The notes under the pieces were generated by a model. It searched no databases and had not been told where the DNA came from. It was given only the letters and a program-made list of their open reading frames with translations. This document shows positions 1 to 7,535 of a DNA stretch of 13,004 nt, in pieces. The stretch comes from Bacteroides sp. UBA939 (GTDB lineage: Bacteria; Bacteroidota; Bacteroidia; Bacteroidales; Bacteroidaceae): contig NZ_DBDF01000110.1 of NCBI RefSeq assembly GCF_002293435.1, positions 1 to 13,004 of the forward strand. Reading direction: 5' to 3'. A program made the translations under genes and the position numbers. Position 1 is the first letter of the stretch, and every line of letters begins with the position of its first letter.

Positions 1-85
1 ATGCACTAAGCCGAATGCTTACGAATGCATTCTGGGCGGGATTTTTGAGCAAGCACAAAGAAGAGTAGGTTATACTAATAAATAA
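1..85 (+). CDS. Possible 3' end of a plus-strand gene, cut by the window edge
   Basis: Two overlapping plus-strand frames are open from the left edge. The frame beginning at base 2 runs 27 codons to TAA at 83-85. The frame beginning at base 3 runs 21 codons to TAG at 66-68 and ends with residues FLSKHKEE. Either could be the C-terminus of a gene lying mostly outside the window, convergent with the helicase gene. I cannot choose between them by codon use and recognise neither product. An open stretch this short may also be chance. Confidence 0.25.
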   Translation, partial: CTKPNAYECILGGIFEQAQRRVGYTNK

Positions 86-176
86 ACCACAAGAAACGAA
101 AAGACACAGACTGCAACACCTCCTCAAACATACTTTCCAGTAAGCAATTCTTTCTTCAAATAACAATAAACATATT

Positions 177-200
177 TAGGACTTTGGGTATAAAGTCCTA
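177..200. terminator. Small hairpin, candidate (bidirectional) terminator
   Basis: A perfect 9-bp stem, TAGGACTTT at 177-185 and AAAGTCCTA at 192-200, encloses a 6-base loop. It lies about 60 bp past the stop of the minus-strand helicase gene and past the stop codons of the possible plus-strand gene at the left edge. A short TTT run follows on the plus strand. On the minus strand the flank is A/T-rich but has no real U-tract, so the terminator call is tentative. Confidence 0.35.
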
Positions 201-260
201 TTTCCGCGTCTTCCAACTTCCTAAAGAGTTCAGAATGATATATAGCTTTCATGGCGGTTA

Positions 261-3200
261 TCATATCCCAATGGGTATCTTTTTTAAAATAACCTTAGGC
301 AACACAATTCTGACTTCCCCAACATCCTCATCCTGTTTTTTCCAGAATACCACGAAGTTGACCGAAGCTTTATGTAATCCATAACCTTTCTTCTGCCACT
401 GCTCCATTACAGATTTAAACTTGGAGGAAAACCGCAGAATCTCAGTCCCTCTGCCATCCGTACATCCTCTGTCCGTCAGTTGCAGAGGACTCCCGCTTTT
501 CAGTGTTTCAATTATATCCTGGCGAAAAGGATACATAAAGAAATCGAGAAATACATCCTTATGATTCAACGAGAAATACAGGTACTCCGGCATGGGATAT
601 TCCTTTTCATCCGTCTGAAAGTGCGCATACTCCTTGGGAGTAATATGCAAATAATGACTATTCAGATGGATGGAGAGATGCGTTTTGGCACGGGTAATGG
701 CGACGTATATCTCACGCAACCTACCATTATACTCCTTTCTACAATCATCATTCAGCAGCAGAAACACATTTTCAAACTCTTTCCCTTTTGCCTTATGAAT
801 GGTAGAAACACTGATTTCCTCTCCTTTATAAGAATAAAAGTCCTCCATGCTCGATTCAAACAGGAACGTCTCCCAGTCCGAACGATACTTGCGGTCTTTA
901 TAAAGAAACTCAAACTTTTCTATCATGTTAGCGCATATCTCCCACGACAGGGTATCGGAAAAGCGATTCCTCAATTCCCTCTTTGCCCGCTCCCATCGCT
1001 CCGCTTCTATCAGGCAAGCGCCTGCCGACAACTCCAGCAAGCCATTGAAGTAATGGATTTCATTCAAGTCAGACAATCGAAATCCATCATTCGATTGCAC
1101 AAGACGAACCGGCACACCTTTCTCCTTCAAAAGAAACGCAATCAACATGGCATCTTCATTGGTCAGAGTAAGCACACTGGTAGTGCCGGTCAGAGAAGTG
1201 TTACAAATATTCTGCACCAAAGGATGTACTATCTCAGCAGACTTATAATGGATAACGTGGATTATTCCATCCTTCAAATCCCTGGAAACAACAGACGAGC
1301 GCTTCATCCGCCCCGATAGCCGGGTTACAAACAGTCCGGCAAACAACACCAGGTTATTTTTACTGCGATAATTCACCAACAATTCATAAGTACGCGCACG
1401 GTATTGTTCAACAAGTCTGCGCATATAACCGGAGTCCGACCCGCGGAATCCATAGATATTCTGGTCATCATCTCCCACCGCAATCACTTTCAGTTCCTCA
1501 TTTCTCTGCATCAACGCTTCCACCAAAGCAAATTCCTGTGATGTCATATCCTGAGCCTCATCCAGAACCAATACGGTTTTAGTGATTCGGTTGCTCTCGA
1601 CTTCCCCACTGACAATCTTTTCCACTGCATCAGATACCACAGACGTAGATTTCTCCAACGTTCCCTGACGTCCTAACAAATCAAAACAATAAGAATGGAA
1701 AGTCTTTATCTCGATGTATCCCACCGCATTACCAATCAATTTATGCAACCTCTCCCTGAATTCACCGGCTGCCGCCCTGGAGAAAGTAAGCATCAGCAAC
1801 TGTTCATGCTTCACATCCTCCATCAGCAGCAACGATGCCAGTTTATGAACAAGTACTTTCGTCTTTCCACTTCCCGGGCCTGCCAGAACAACAATATGTC
1901 CCGGCGAATTATCTTTCACCACAGTCAGTTGAGTTTCGGATAATCCCCCGAATATCTGTTCATACTTGGAACGGGTCATGCGCAGATTTATCTCATTCCG
2001 TCTGCTACCGGGAAAATACTTCTGCAAGAAAGAAGAGTTGTTCAGAACAAAATAATCGTCAACAAACTGCAGAGCCGCCTGATAATCGTCCACCATCTTT
2101 TGCGCATACTCGCCCACGATGTGAATCTGCTGTATCTTGTTATCATAAAACAGCTCCAGCTTACGATAATCTTCCTGCTTATATTTAATCAGATTATTAA
2201 GCTCTATCCTGTTAATTGCAAGCCGGTTGTAGACTACGAGAAATCCTCCTTCAATCTGCAAGGCGCCTATACGCGAGAGGTAGAAAAGCGCATCTTCCAC
2301 ATCTCCCGTCGAAACACTCCGCCGGAACATGCCGCCTTGCTGTTCCTCTTCTTTCTCGAATCCTTCCTTCAACTCCAACACGGAGAACTCCACCAGGGCT
2401 TCTTCTTTTTCCGTTGTATGCTCCGCTCCGACATCTACCTTGCGGAACAAGGCGTTTATTATGAAATCGGACAACGCGTATCTGCACTCCGCCTTTTCCT
2501 GAAGCCGGCTTCGCCCCTGCTCTGCCAGCACAATGGCTACATGATTCCTCGCCGTGTCCCGGTACTCACGCTTTATCCAGTTCTTTTCCGCCCAGAAGTT
2601 GACGAGCGCTTTCAGTTTATCGGGACTGATATTCCTGTTTATTTCCTGTTCAGCCTGCTCTCTTAATTCCTTCAGATTGAACAGCTTTCCTTCTTCCGTA
2701 AAAGTTCCAAGCAGAAATCTGTCCAGGCGATTATAGAGACGGAGTATGTCGAGCGAATGATGGCATGACGATTCGCCCTTCTTTATATATGCAGTCAAAT
2801 CGCGGGCATCGGCCAATATTTTCTCTTCGCGCAAGAGTGTTACGACTTGTATGACGTCCTCGCGAGTGATACCCAGATGGTCGGACACATAGTCAATCCT
2901 TGCTTCCGGTATTTCACTGTTCAGATGCTTCCGGCTCTTCGTCGCTATCAGTTTCTTAATAATGCGAATGGCCTGCTCTCTTTGCTTTTCTGAGAATCTT
3001 TCGGAGAGATTAATCCTGTCGATGGCTTCCTGAGCAGTCTGCGCCATGATACTGTTGGCAAATACATGCGGCATATTTTGACCGCGGTTTATGTATCCCG
3101 CTTCTTCCAGGGCGGCAATAGCGGTAGTTACACGGGTTTCGACATCGGCAATGTTATCGTCCCACCCTGCCTTACGCGCTATTTCAAGCGCCGATTGCGA

Positions 3201-5108
3201 AACTGTGGAACGAAAGCGGGTAAGGTCTTTCACTGCTTTCCACACTTGCTGTATTTCTTTTATGTGTAGCTTAGTCTGATTAAGCAGGATGAAATGCTTG
3301 TTCAAATCTTCTTCGTTAAACAGAATAAAGCAATCGGCCGTGATATGCTGATCCCTTCCTGCTCTTCCGGCTTCCTGCACGTAGTTTTCCAGAGAATCGG
3401 ATATCTCATAATGCACCACAAGGCCGACATCTTTCTTATCCACCCCCATGCCGAAGGCCGATGTGGCTACCATCACTTGTACGTCTCCGGCAATAAAGGC
3501 ATTCTGGTTGTCCGTCTTCTCGCGTACATCCATCTTACCGTGATATGCCCTTGCTTCAATGCCATCTTTCGCCAACTGGGCAGCAAGCTCGGACGCCGTC
3601 CGGGTGCGCGCCACGTAGACGATGGCGGGACAATGGTGGTCTTCCAGTATCTCTCTCAGACTGTTGTATTTCTCTTGCCTGTCTCCCCGCTTGAATACTT
3701 TATACCGCAGGTTCGTGCGGCTTGAACCTGCACGGAATACATCAAAATCAATCTCCAGCTTATTCTTGAAATACTCCTTTATGTCCTCTATCACCTTTTG
3801 CTTAGCCGTGGCAGTGAAACAAGACACGGGGATGGGTTGCTCCAGATTCTTCTTCTTTTGCAATTGTTTCAGGAAATCACCGATGTAGAGGTAATCCACC
3901 CGGAAGTCCTGTCCCCAGGCAGAAAAGCAATGCGCTTCGTCTATCACAAAGCGGACTATTTTCCGCCCCAGCAGCAATCTCTCAATACTCCTTGAACGTA
4001 GAGATTCCGGAGAAATATACAAGATGGAAGCAGACCCATCCTCTACCCTTTCAAAGGAGTTTGCACGGTCTACCGGGTCCAACAGCCCGTTGATGGTTAC
4101 AGCGTCCGTGATGTTATGTTTCCGCAGATTATCTACCTGGTCTTTCATCAGGGATTGCAGAGGCGAGATAACAACAGTCAGCCCTTTCACCATTTCCCCG
4201 CACATAAGGGCAGGCACCTGGAAAGTAATGGACTTGCCGCCTCCGGTAGGGAATACCGCCAGAATAGATTTCCCTTTCACGGCTGCTTCTACCGCTTCAG
4301 CTTGCAGGGGTTCGTTATCATAAAGCCGGTAAGAGTCAAAGCCGAAGTGTTTCTTCAATCCCAAATGAATATCGAAGGCTTTATTGCAATAGGAACATCC
4401 TGTGACGCAGAGCGTGTTTCTCAGCCTGTTCATCAGCTTATCCACATCAGGAAAGGCATGGAGAATCCAGGGAGGAGTAATCGAGTAACAATCTCTGCAA
4501 TTAATTAAGGCTAAGGTATATGCAAGTTCCAGAGGATGGCGTACAATCATATCTGCCAATGGGGCTGACCGGCATATTTCGCCACTAAACCTGCGGAAGA
4601 GGATATCGGGCAAGCTCTCCGCGCTGTCGTCCGAATGGTATTCTATATACTGAAAAAACGACTTAAATTCAGCCGAGTTCCCTAAAAGGCAGTAGTATAT
4701 ATGCTTCAAGTCTTCGTCCAACCTTCTGAAGGCTTCTACTTCTTCCTTAAACAGTTCAAAGGCTTTCATCGAATCGTTCAACGGATTGTTAAGACTGTCG
4801 GTGAGCAGTTTGTCATCCTTAAGAAGACGGTGATAGGGACGTGCCGGAAATAACAGCGGAGACAGGTAGAGCGTATCTATGACTTGGGGAATCCGGTAGC
4901 CTTTCTTTTCGCATAGAGGAACAAGATAGTTCAAATCATGCTTCAAGATATTGTGTCCGCCGATATAGTTCACCGGTTTCAGAAACTCCGGTAACCGCTC
5001 AAACGAACTTTCATGAAAGACCGCTCCGTCACTGCGGATTGCTCCCATATCTTCGATTCGCAAGCGGTCGGAGTTCGTTTCCAGGTCTATAAATGCGATA
5101 TTCTTCAT
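261..5108 (-). CDS. Trifunctional DNA-repair protein: DnaQ-like exonuclease + RecQ helicase + UvrD-like helicase
   Basis: This 1615-residue cytoplasmic protein fuses three nucleic-acid modules. Residues 1-125 look like a DEDD 3'-5' exonuclease: D8 and E10 in FIDLE, D58 after GHNILKH, and a candidate fourth acid near D112. Residues 270-600 are an SF2 RecQ helicase: Walker A TGGGKS with K292, DEAH at 390-393, and QEAGRAGRD at 578-586. Winged-helix-like and helical segments follow. Residues 1070-1500 are an SF1 UvrD/Rep helicase: GPGSGKT with K1082, DEAQD from D1183, GDDDQNIYGFRG, TIHKAKGKEFE around H1438, and VAITRAK ending near R1473. A cysteine cluster (C204, C207, C234, C238, C241) precedes the RecQ motor. 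Typical RecQ is about 600 residues and UvrD about 700, so this is close to both joined. The usual four-cysteine zinc site after the RecQ motor is not visible. Known members of each family unwind DNA with ATP in repair and fork restart; the joint role is inference. Annotated Bacteroides homologs are commonly just called RecQ. No strong promoter is visible; AAGCTTTG on the minus strand (5146-5153) is a 7/8 match to the -7 element. Confidence 0.93.
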   Translation of the reverse strand: MKNIAFIDLETNSDRLRIEDMGAIRSDGAVFHESSFERLPEFLKPVNYIGGHNILKHDLNYLVPLCEKKGYRIPQVIDTLYLSPLLFPARPYHRLLKDDKLLTDSLNNPLNDSMKAFELFKEEVEAFRRLDEDLKHIYYCLLGNSAEFKSFFQYIEYHSDDSAESLPDILFRRFSGEICRSAPLADMIVRHPLELAYTLALINCRDCYSITPPWILHAFPDVDKLMNRLRNTLCVTGCSYCNKAFDIHLGLKKHFGFDSYRLYDNEPLQAEAVEAAVKGKSILAVFPTGGGKSITFQVPALMCGEMVKGLTVVISPLQSLMKDQVDNLRKHNITDAVTINGLLDPVDRANSFERVEDGSASILYISPESLRSRSIERLLLGRKIVRFVIDEAHCFSAWGQDFRVDYLYIGDFLKQLQKKKNLEQPIPVSCFTATAKQKVIEDIKEYFKNKLEIDFDVFRAGSSRTNLRYKVFKRGDRQEKYNSLREILEDHHCPAIVYVARTRTASELAAQLAKDGIEARAYHGKMDVREKTDNQNAFIAGDVQVMVATSAFGMGVDKKDVGLVVHYEISDSLENYVQEAGRAGRDQHITADCFILFNEEDLNKHFILLNQTKLHIKEIQQVWKAVKDLTRFRSTVSQSALEIARKAGWDDNIADVETRVTTAIAALEEAGYINRGQNMPHVFANSIMAQTAQEAIDRINLSERFSEKQREQAIRIIKKLIATKSRKHLNSEIPEARIDYVSDHLGITREDVIQVVTLLREEKILADARDLTAYIKKGESSCHHSLDILRLYNRLDRFLLGTFTEEGKLFNLKELREQAEQEINRNISPDKLKALVNFWAEKNWIKREYRDTARNHVAIVLAEQGRSRLQEKAECRYALSDFIINALFRKVDVGAEHTTEKEEALVEFSVLELKEGFEKEEEQQGGMFRRSVSTGDVEDALFYLSRIGALQIEGGFLVVYNRLAINRIELNNLIKYKQEDYRKLELFYDNKIQQIHIVGEYAQKMVDDYQAALQFVDDYFVLNNSSFLQKYFPGSRRNEINLRMTRSKYEQIFGGLSETQLTVVKDNSPGHIVVLAGPGSGKTKVLVHKLASLLLMEDVKHEQLLMLTFSRAAAGEFRERLHKLIGNAVGYIEIKTFHSYCFDLLGRQGTLEKSTSVVSDAVEKIVSGEVESNRITKTVLVLDEAQDMTSQEFALVEALMQRNEELKVIAVGDDDQNIYGFRGSDSGYMRRLVEQYRARTYELLVNYRSKNNLVLFAGLFVTRLSGRMKRSSVVSRDLKDGIIHVIHYKSAEIVHPLVQNICNTSLTGTTSVLTLTNEDAMLIAFLLKEKGVPVRLVQSNDGFRLSDLNEIHYFNGLLELSAGACLIEAERWERAKRELRNRFSDTLSWEICANMIEKFEFLYKDRKYRSDWETFLFESSMEDFYSYKGEEISVSTIHKAKGKEFENVFLLLNDDCRKEYNGRLREIYVAITRAKTHLSIHLNSHYLHITPKEYAHFQTDEKEYPMPEYLYFSLNHKDVFLDFFMYPFRQDIIETLKSGSPLQLTDRGCTDGRGTEILRFSSKFKSVMEQWQKKGYGLHKASVNFVVFWKKQDEDVGEVRIVLPKVILKKIPIGI

Positions 5109-5123
5109 AAAAGTTGCGGCAAT

Positions 5124-5282
5124 TTATAAAGAATATATTAGAGGACAAAGCTTTAGAGCAAAAAACATCATGATTATCAGCATGATAGTGCTGAATGAGA
5201 TGGCGAGAGAGACATAATGAGCCGGATACTGAGTATGGTTCAGTCCGGTTGCAAACTTCATCTCCAGGCTGGAGATATACAT
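5124..5282 (-). CDS. Possible small membrane peptide upstream of the helicase gene
   Basis: An open frame of 52 codons begins at the ATG at 5282-5280 and ends with TAA at 5126-5124, 15 bp before the helicase start. The product begins MYISSLEMKF and has a strongly hydrophobic stretch at about residues 24-43 (SLAISFSTIMLIIMMFFALK), enough for one membrane helix. A second start at M8 would give 45 residues and leave most of the 21-bp repeat array in the leader. The frame stays open upstream through the repeats to a TAG just before 5360, because 21 bp is seven codons. I recognise no family, and no ribosome binding site or promoter is evident. It may be a real leader or small protein, or only an open frame in a repeat-derived region. 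Confidence 0.28.
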   Translation of the reverse strand: MYISSLEMKFATGLNHTQYPAHYVSLAISFSTIMLIIMMFFALKLCPLIYSL

Positions 5283-5361
5283 CTCCAGGTTGAAGATATA
5301 TATCTCCAGGTTAGAGATATGTATCTCCAGCCTGGAGATGAAGTTTGTAACCAGACTGAAC
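5238..5361. repeat. 124-bp near-perfect palindrome between two minus-strand genes
   Basis: The left part, TTCAGTCCGGTTGCAAACTTCA at 5239-5260, matches the reverse complement of 5339-5360 at 20 of 22 positions. The next 17 bases, 5261-5277, pair perfectly with 5322-5338. Pairing continues with scattered mismatches to an ATATAT centre at 5299/5300. As RNA from either strand it would fold into a long hairpin. It lies past the stop of the secreted-enzyme gene and before the helicase gene, so it could terminate transcription, stabilise a 3' end, or separate expression of the two genes. These roles are inference; the symmetry is seen directly. Confidence 0.9.
5260..5343. repeat. Four tandem 21-bp repeats, each itself a dyad
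   Basis: Four copies of a 21-bp unit lie end to end at 5260-5280, 5281-5301, 5302-5322 and 5323-5343. The shared core is ATCTCCAGg-tgGAGATat, and the outer two copies contain a complete inverted repeat (CTCCAG/CTGGAG). The period equals seven codons, so both strands can be read as repeating Leu-Glu-Ile/Met heptads. There are no unique spacers, which rules out a CRISPR array. Confidence 0.9.
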
Positions 5362-5457
5362 TACTCCCATCCCTATAGAGAAACTGCCTCAAGGCCGGGA
5401 AGAGACTTGGCCGTCATCATCTGTTATCACAAAGAGAACAGGGCCTCTGTATTCAAA

Positions 5458-7299
5458 TCATTTTGTTTCTATCTGAAACACCTTATACGAATGAGGCATC
5501 AGCGTAATCTGATAATCGCTCTTTCCATCAAGATATTGAACGGACTTATCATTCACAAGATCCTTCAAGGCAGAGATTTCGCCTTTCGCAGTAATGGTCA
5601 CGGTAACAGGCTCATCCCGGAAAGACTCTACGATAAACGTACCATTGTCATATACCATCAAGGCTACTTTACTCGGCGCGTTGAGCCGGATGTCCAAATC
5701 CTGGGAAAGAACACGCCGGATAGCATTCAATGCTTCCTCCGGATAATCGTAGAGATTCCCCATGTCATCGGGAATCGTAAGTACATACATATTCCCTTTG
5801 GAATAGGGAGCGCGCAACAAGATGGGATATCCACTGACGCCACCCCTCAGAGGGCGTCCCGCACTTACCATCTCCCAGGCATCATTGGTGTAATAGCCCA
5901 CCTGAGGAATAAGTATCTCCCTTTCCAGCTTTCCATGTCTGCCCATATCATCCACAAGCGCCTTTAAGTCGGAACAGTGCAACTCGGCTATCTGGGCTAT
6001 CTGCTCGGGAATAGCCTTCAGCAGACCGCTCGTTATCACGATATCGCCTCCCTTTTGCAATTGGTTCTTTATGTGTGCCAGGATACCGGCATCCGCGGCA
6101 GCCTGTTCGGTAAGCAATACCACCTTCCGGTCTTTCGGGAACTGGGGCACCATGTCCATAGGCAAGCCTATCATACCCAAATAGTTCTGCAGAAAGCCTT
6201 CTTCCTCGGAATGGAACGGTTTGTATGATTTGATACCTATCGGGTTACCCAGTTTATATACAAATTTGTCTATCTGCTCAAACACCACGCCTGCCACGCG
6301 AGCCATCGTGCTCGGAACCACTTCTGCACCGCCATTCAGCGCTACGGGCTTCATCATCTCGTCATAATCAAAGCTGGTGCCCTGACCTTGCCACGATTTA
6401 CGATGCATTGCCGGATTCAGTTTCACGCCAATCAATTGATGATAAGCAAACAGGTTCATTTCGGGAGCTTTGGCGAACATTGTCAGCCAGAGTTGTTCGG
6501 CGTAGCGGTCCATTCCCATCTGGCTGCCTCCGGCATCGACCCATCCGCCCAGGTTGTACCCGGGACGCAAGTTATCAAAGTAACGGACTATGTTATAGCT
6601 CAAATAGTTTTGCAGATGCTGCGCACTGCCGGGGTCGCGCGTTTCTGTGCCCGTCCATACGGCGTCGAATTGTTTAGGCCCATGTTCAAGGTCAAAGCCC
6701 AATCCCTGAAAGTGGTCGTACCAGTTGGGGTATTTGATAATGACTTTCACATTGGGGTTAACCTTCCTGGCGGGACGCAATATAAGTTCCGAGGCAGCTT
6801 GCGTCATCAGTTGCAGGCGGTATTCAGTCCAACTGCGGTCGCCCTTGGCTTTGATTTCATCGTCCGACTTGCAACTGGTAAAGAAGAAATCGTCCAGAAT
6901 GAAGTCGTCAAAATGGCGGGCGGTGTGCTCGGCTATTTCGCGCACTGTTTTCCGGTGTTCAGGGTTGGAGTAACAGAATGTCTCGAAACTATTCGCCTCA
7001 TTAATAGTATAAGTGATTCCTCCGCCCACTTCAACGCCTTTCTCTTTGAAGTATCGTTTAGCCTGTTCCAGTGTGGCATCGGGCACAATCAGCAAGTCGC
7101 GATGTGTTTCCAGATATATTTTATCCACTTTCACCTGGCCGGATATGATATTCCAGGTAGAATCCAGCCATTGCAGATCCTTCATTTTCTCGACTTCATA
7201 GGCGCGTGTGTAGACAGAGACTTTGAAGCTCCTGTAATTTCCCGGCCAGAGAGCTGATGTACATAGCGTAACAAACAAGATGCAGATTAATTTCTTCAT
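5458..7299 (-). CDS. Secreted glycoside hydrolase-like protein, family not recognised
   Basis: The 613-residue product starts with a signal peptide (MKKLICILFVTLCTSALW); Cys13 lacks a proper lipobox, so periplasmic export by signal peptidase I is likelier than a lipoprotein. Residues 25-300 show strand-end acidic motifs typical of a (beta/alpha)8 glycosidase barrel: IYLETHRD near 61-68, GGGITYT near 92-98, FDDFILDDFFF at 130-140, VIIKYPNWYD at 186-195, VWTGTETRD at 214-222, and GGWVDAGG at 251-258. D136/D137, E219 and D255 are candidate catalytic acids by position only. Residues 390-430 (KVVLLTEQ...KGGDIVITSG) resemble the amidotransferase-like domain that follows the barrel in GH42-type enzymes, and residues 545-613 look like a beta-sandwich. 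The substrate cannot be told. The gene is divergent from the HTCS gene and is its most likely target. The start is supported by the signal peptide and an upstream -7 box. A non-catalytic carbohydrate-binding role remains possible. Confidence 0.75.
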   Translation of the reverse strand: MKKLICILFVTLCTSALWPGNYRSFKVSVYTRAYEVEKMKDLQWLDSTWNIISGQVKVDKIYLETHRDLLIVPDATLEQAKRYFKEKGVEVGGGITYTINEANSFETFCYSNPEHRKTVREIAEHTARHFDDFILDDFFFTSCKSDDEIKAKGDRSWTEYRLQLMTQAASELILRPARKVNPNVKVIIKYPNWYDHFQGLGFDLEHGPKQFDAVWTGTETRDPGSAQHLQNYLSYNIVRYFDNLRPGYNLGGWVDAGGSQMGMDRYAEQLWLTMFAKAPEMNLFAYHQLIGVKLNPAMHRKSWQGQGTSFDYDEMMKPVALNGGAEVVPSTMARVAGVVFEQIDKFVYKLGNPIGIKSYKPFHSEEEGFLQNYLGMIGLPMDMVPQFPKDRKVVLLTEQAAADAGILAHIKNQLQKGGDIVITSGLLKAIPEQIAQIAELHCSDLKALVDDMGRHGKLEREILIPQVGYYTNDAWEMVSAGRPLRGGVSGYPILLRAPYSKGNMYVLTIPDDMGNLYDYPEEALNAIRRVLSQDLDIRLNAPSKVALMVYDNGTFIVESFRDEPVTVTITAKGEISALKDLVNDKSVQYLDGKSDYQITLMPHSYKVFQIETK

Positions 7300-7342
7300 T
7301 GGTAGACTTAATTTAATGGTGAAACAACTATAAATTATATCG

Positions 7343-7350
7343 CAAAATTA
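7343..7350 (-). promoter_or_regulatory. Candidate -7 promoter element for the secreted-enzyme gene
   Basis: On the minus strand this reads TAATTTTG, a full match to the Bacteroides sigma-ABfr -7 consensus TAnnTTTG. It would start transcription near 7336, giving a leader of about 37 nt before the ATG at 7299. No TTTG -33 element lies at the usual 19-21 bp spacing, which would fit a promoter that depends on an activator such as the neighbouring HTCS. That dependence is inference. Confidence 0.5.
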
Positions 7351-7500
7351 AGCATTTTCCCGTTCCCGTTTTGCTATGGTGTTCATTTACAAGGGGATTG
7401 ATTGTAACCACTTAAGGAAATATTTGAGTACTTCGTCCAAGCAGGAAACAAACGAGGACGTTATAGGAGAGATAGAGGGCCTATCAAACTCCCGATGAAC

Positions 7501-7531
7501 TTTCGTGTCTCACAAATTTTGAATAGATTTG
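7501..7531 (+). promoter_or_regulatory. Candidate promoter of the HTCS gene
   Basis: TTTC at 7501-7504 (3 of 4 to the -33 TTTG) is followed after 19 bp by TAGATTTG at 7524-7531, a full match to TAnnTTTG. Transcription would begin near 7536-7539. The ATG at 7536 would then be leaderless or untranscribed, so the in-frame ATG at 7557 is the likelier start. An inverted repeat, ACAAAT at 7512-7517 and ATTTGT at 7527-7532, overlaps the -7 box and could be an operator. Confidence 0.5.
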
Positions 7532-7535
7532 TAAC

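Noticed and set aside
24..33. GAATGCATTC palindrome near the left edge
   Set aside because: A single 10-bp palindrome with a short neighbouring direct repeat is not enough to call a site.
480..1319. 279-codon open frame on the plus strand
   Set aside because: It is antisense to the UvrD-like part of the helicase, whose motifs in the same stretch are intact. It is a shadow of that gene.
5260..5343. CRISPR-like array
   Set aside because: The repeats are head to tail with no unique spacers, only four units, and no cas gene nearby.
5290..5967. 225-codon plus-strand frame starting in the 21-bp repeats
   Set aside because: Its start comes from the palindrome, and most of it is antisense to the 3' end of the secreted-enzyme gene. 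No motif or promoter supports it.
6388..7257. 289-codon open frame on the plus strand
   Set aside because: It lies wholly antisense to the secreted-enzyme gene, which has a signal peptide, domain motifs and a promoter. The antisense product shows no recognisable motif.
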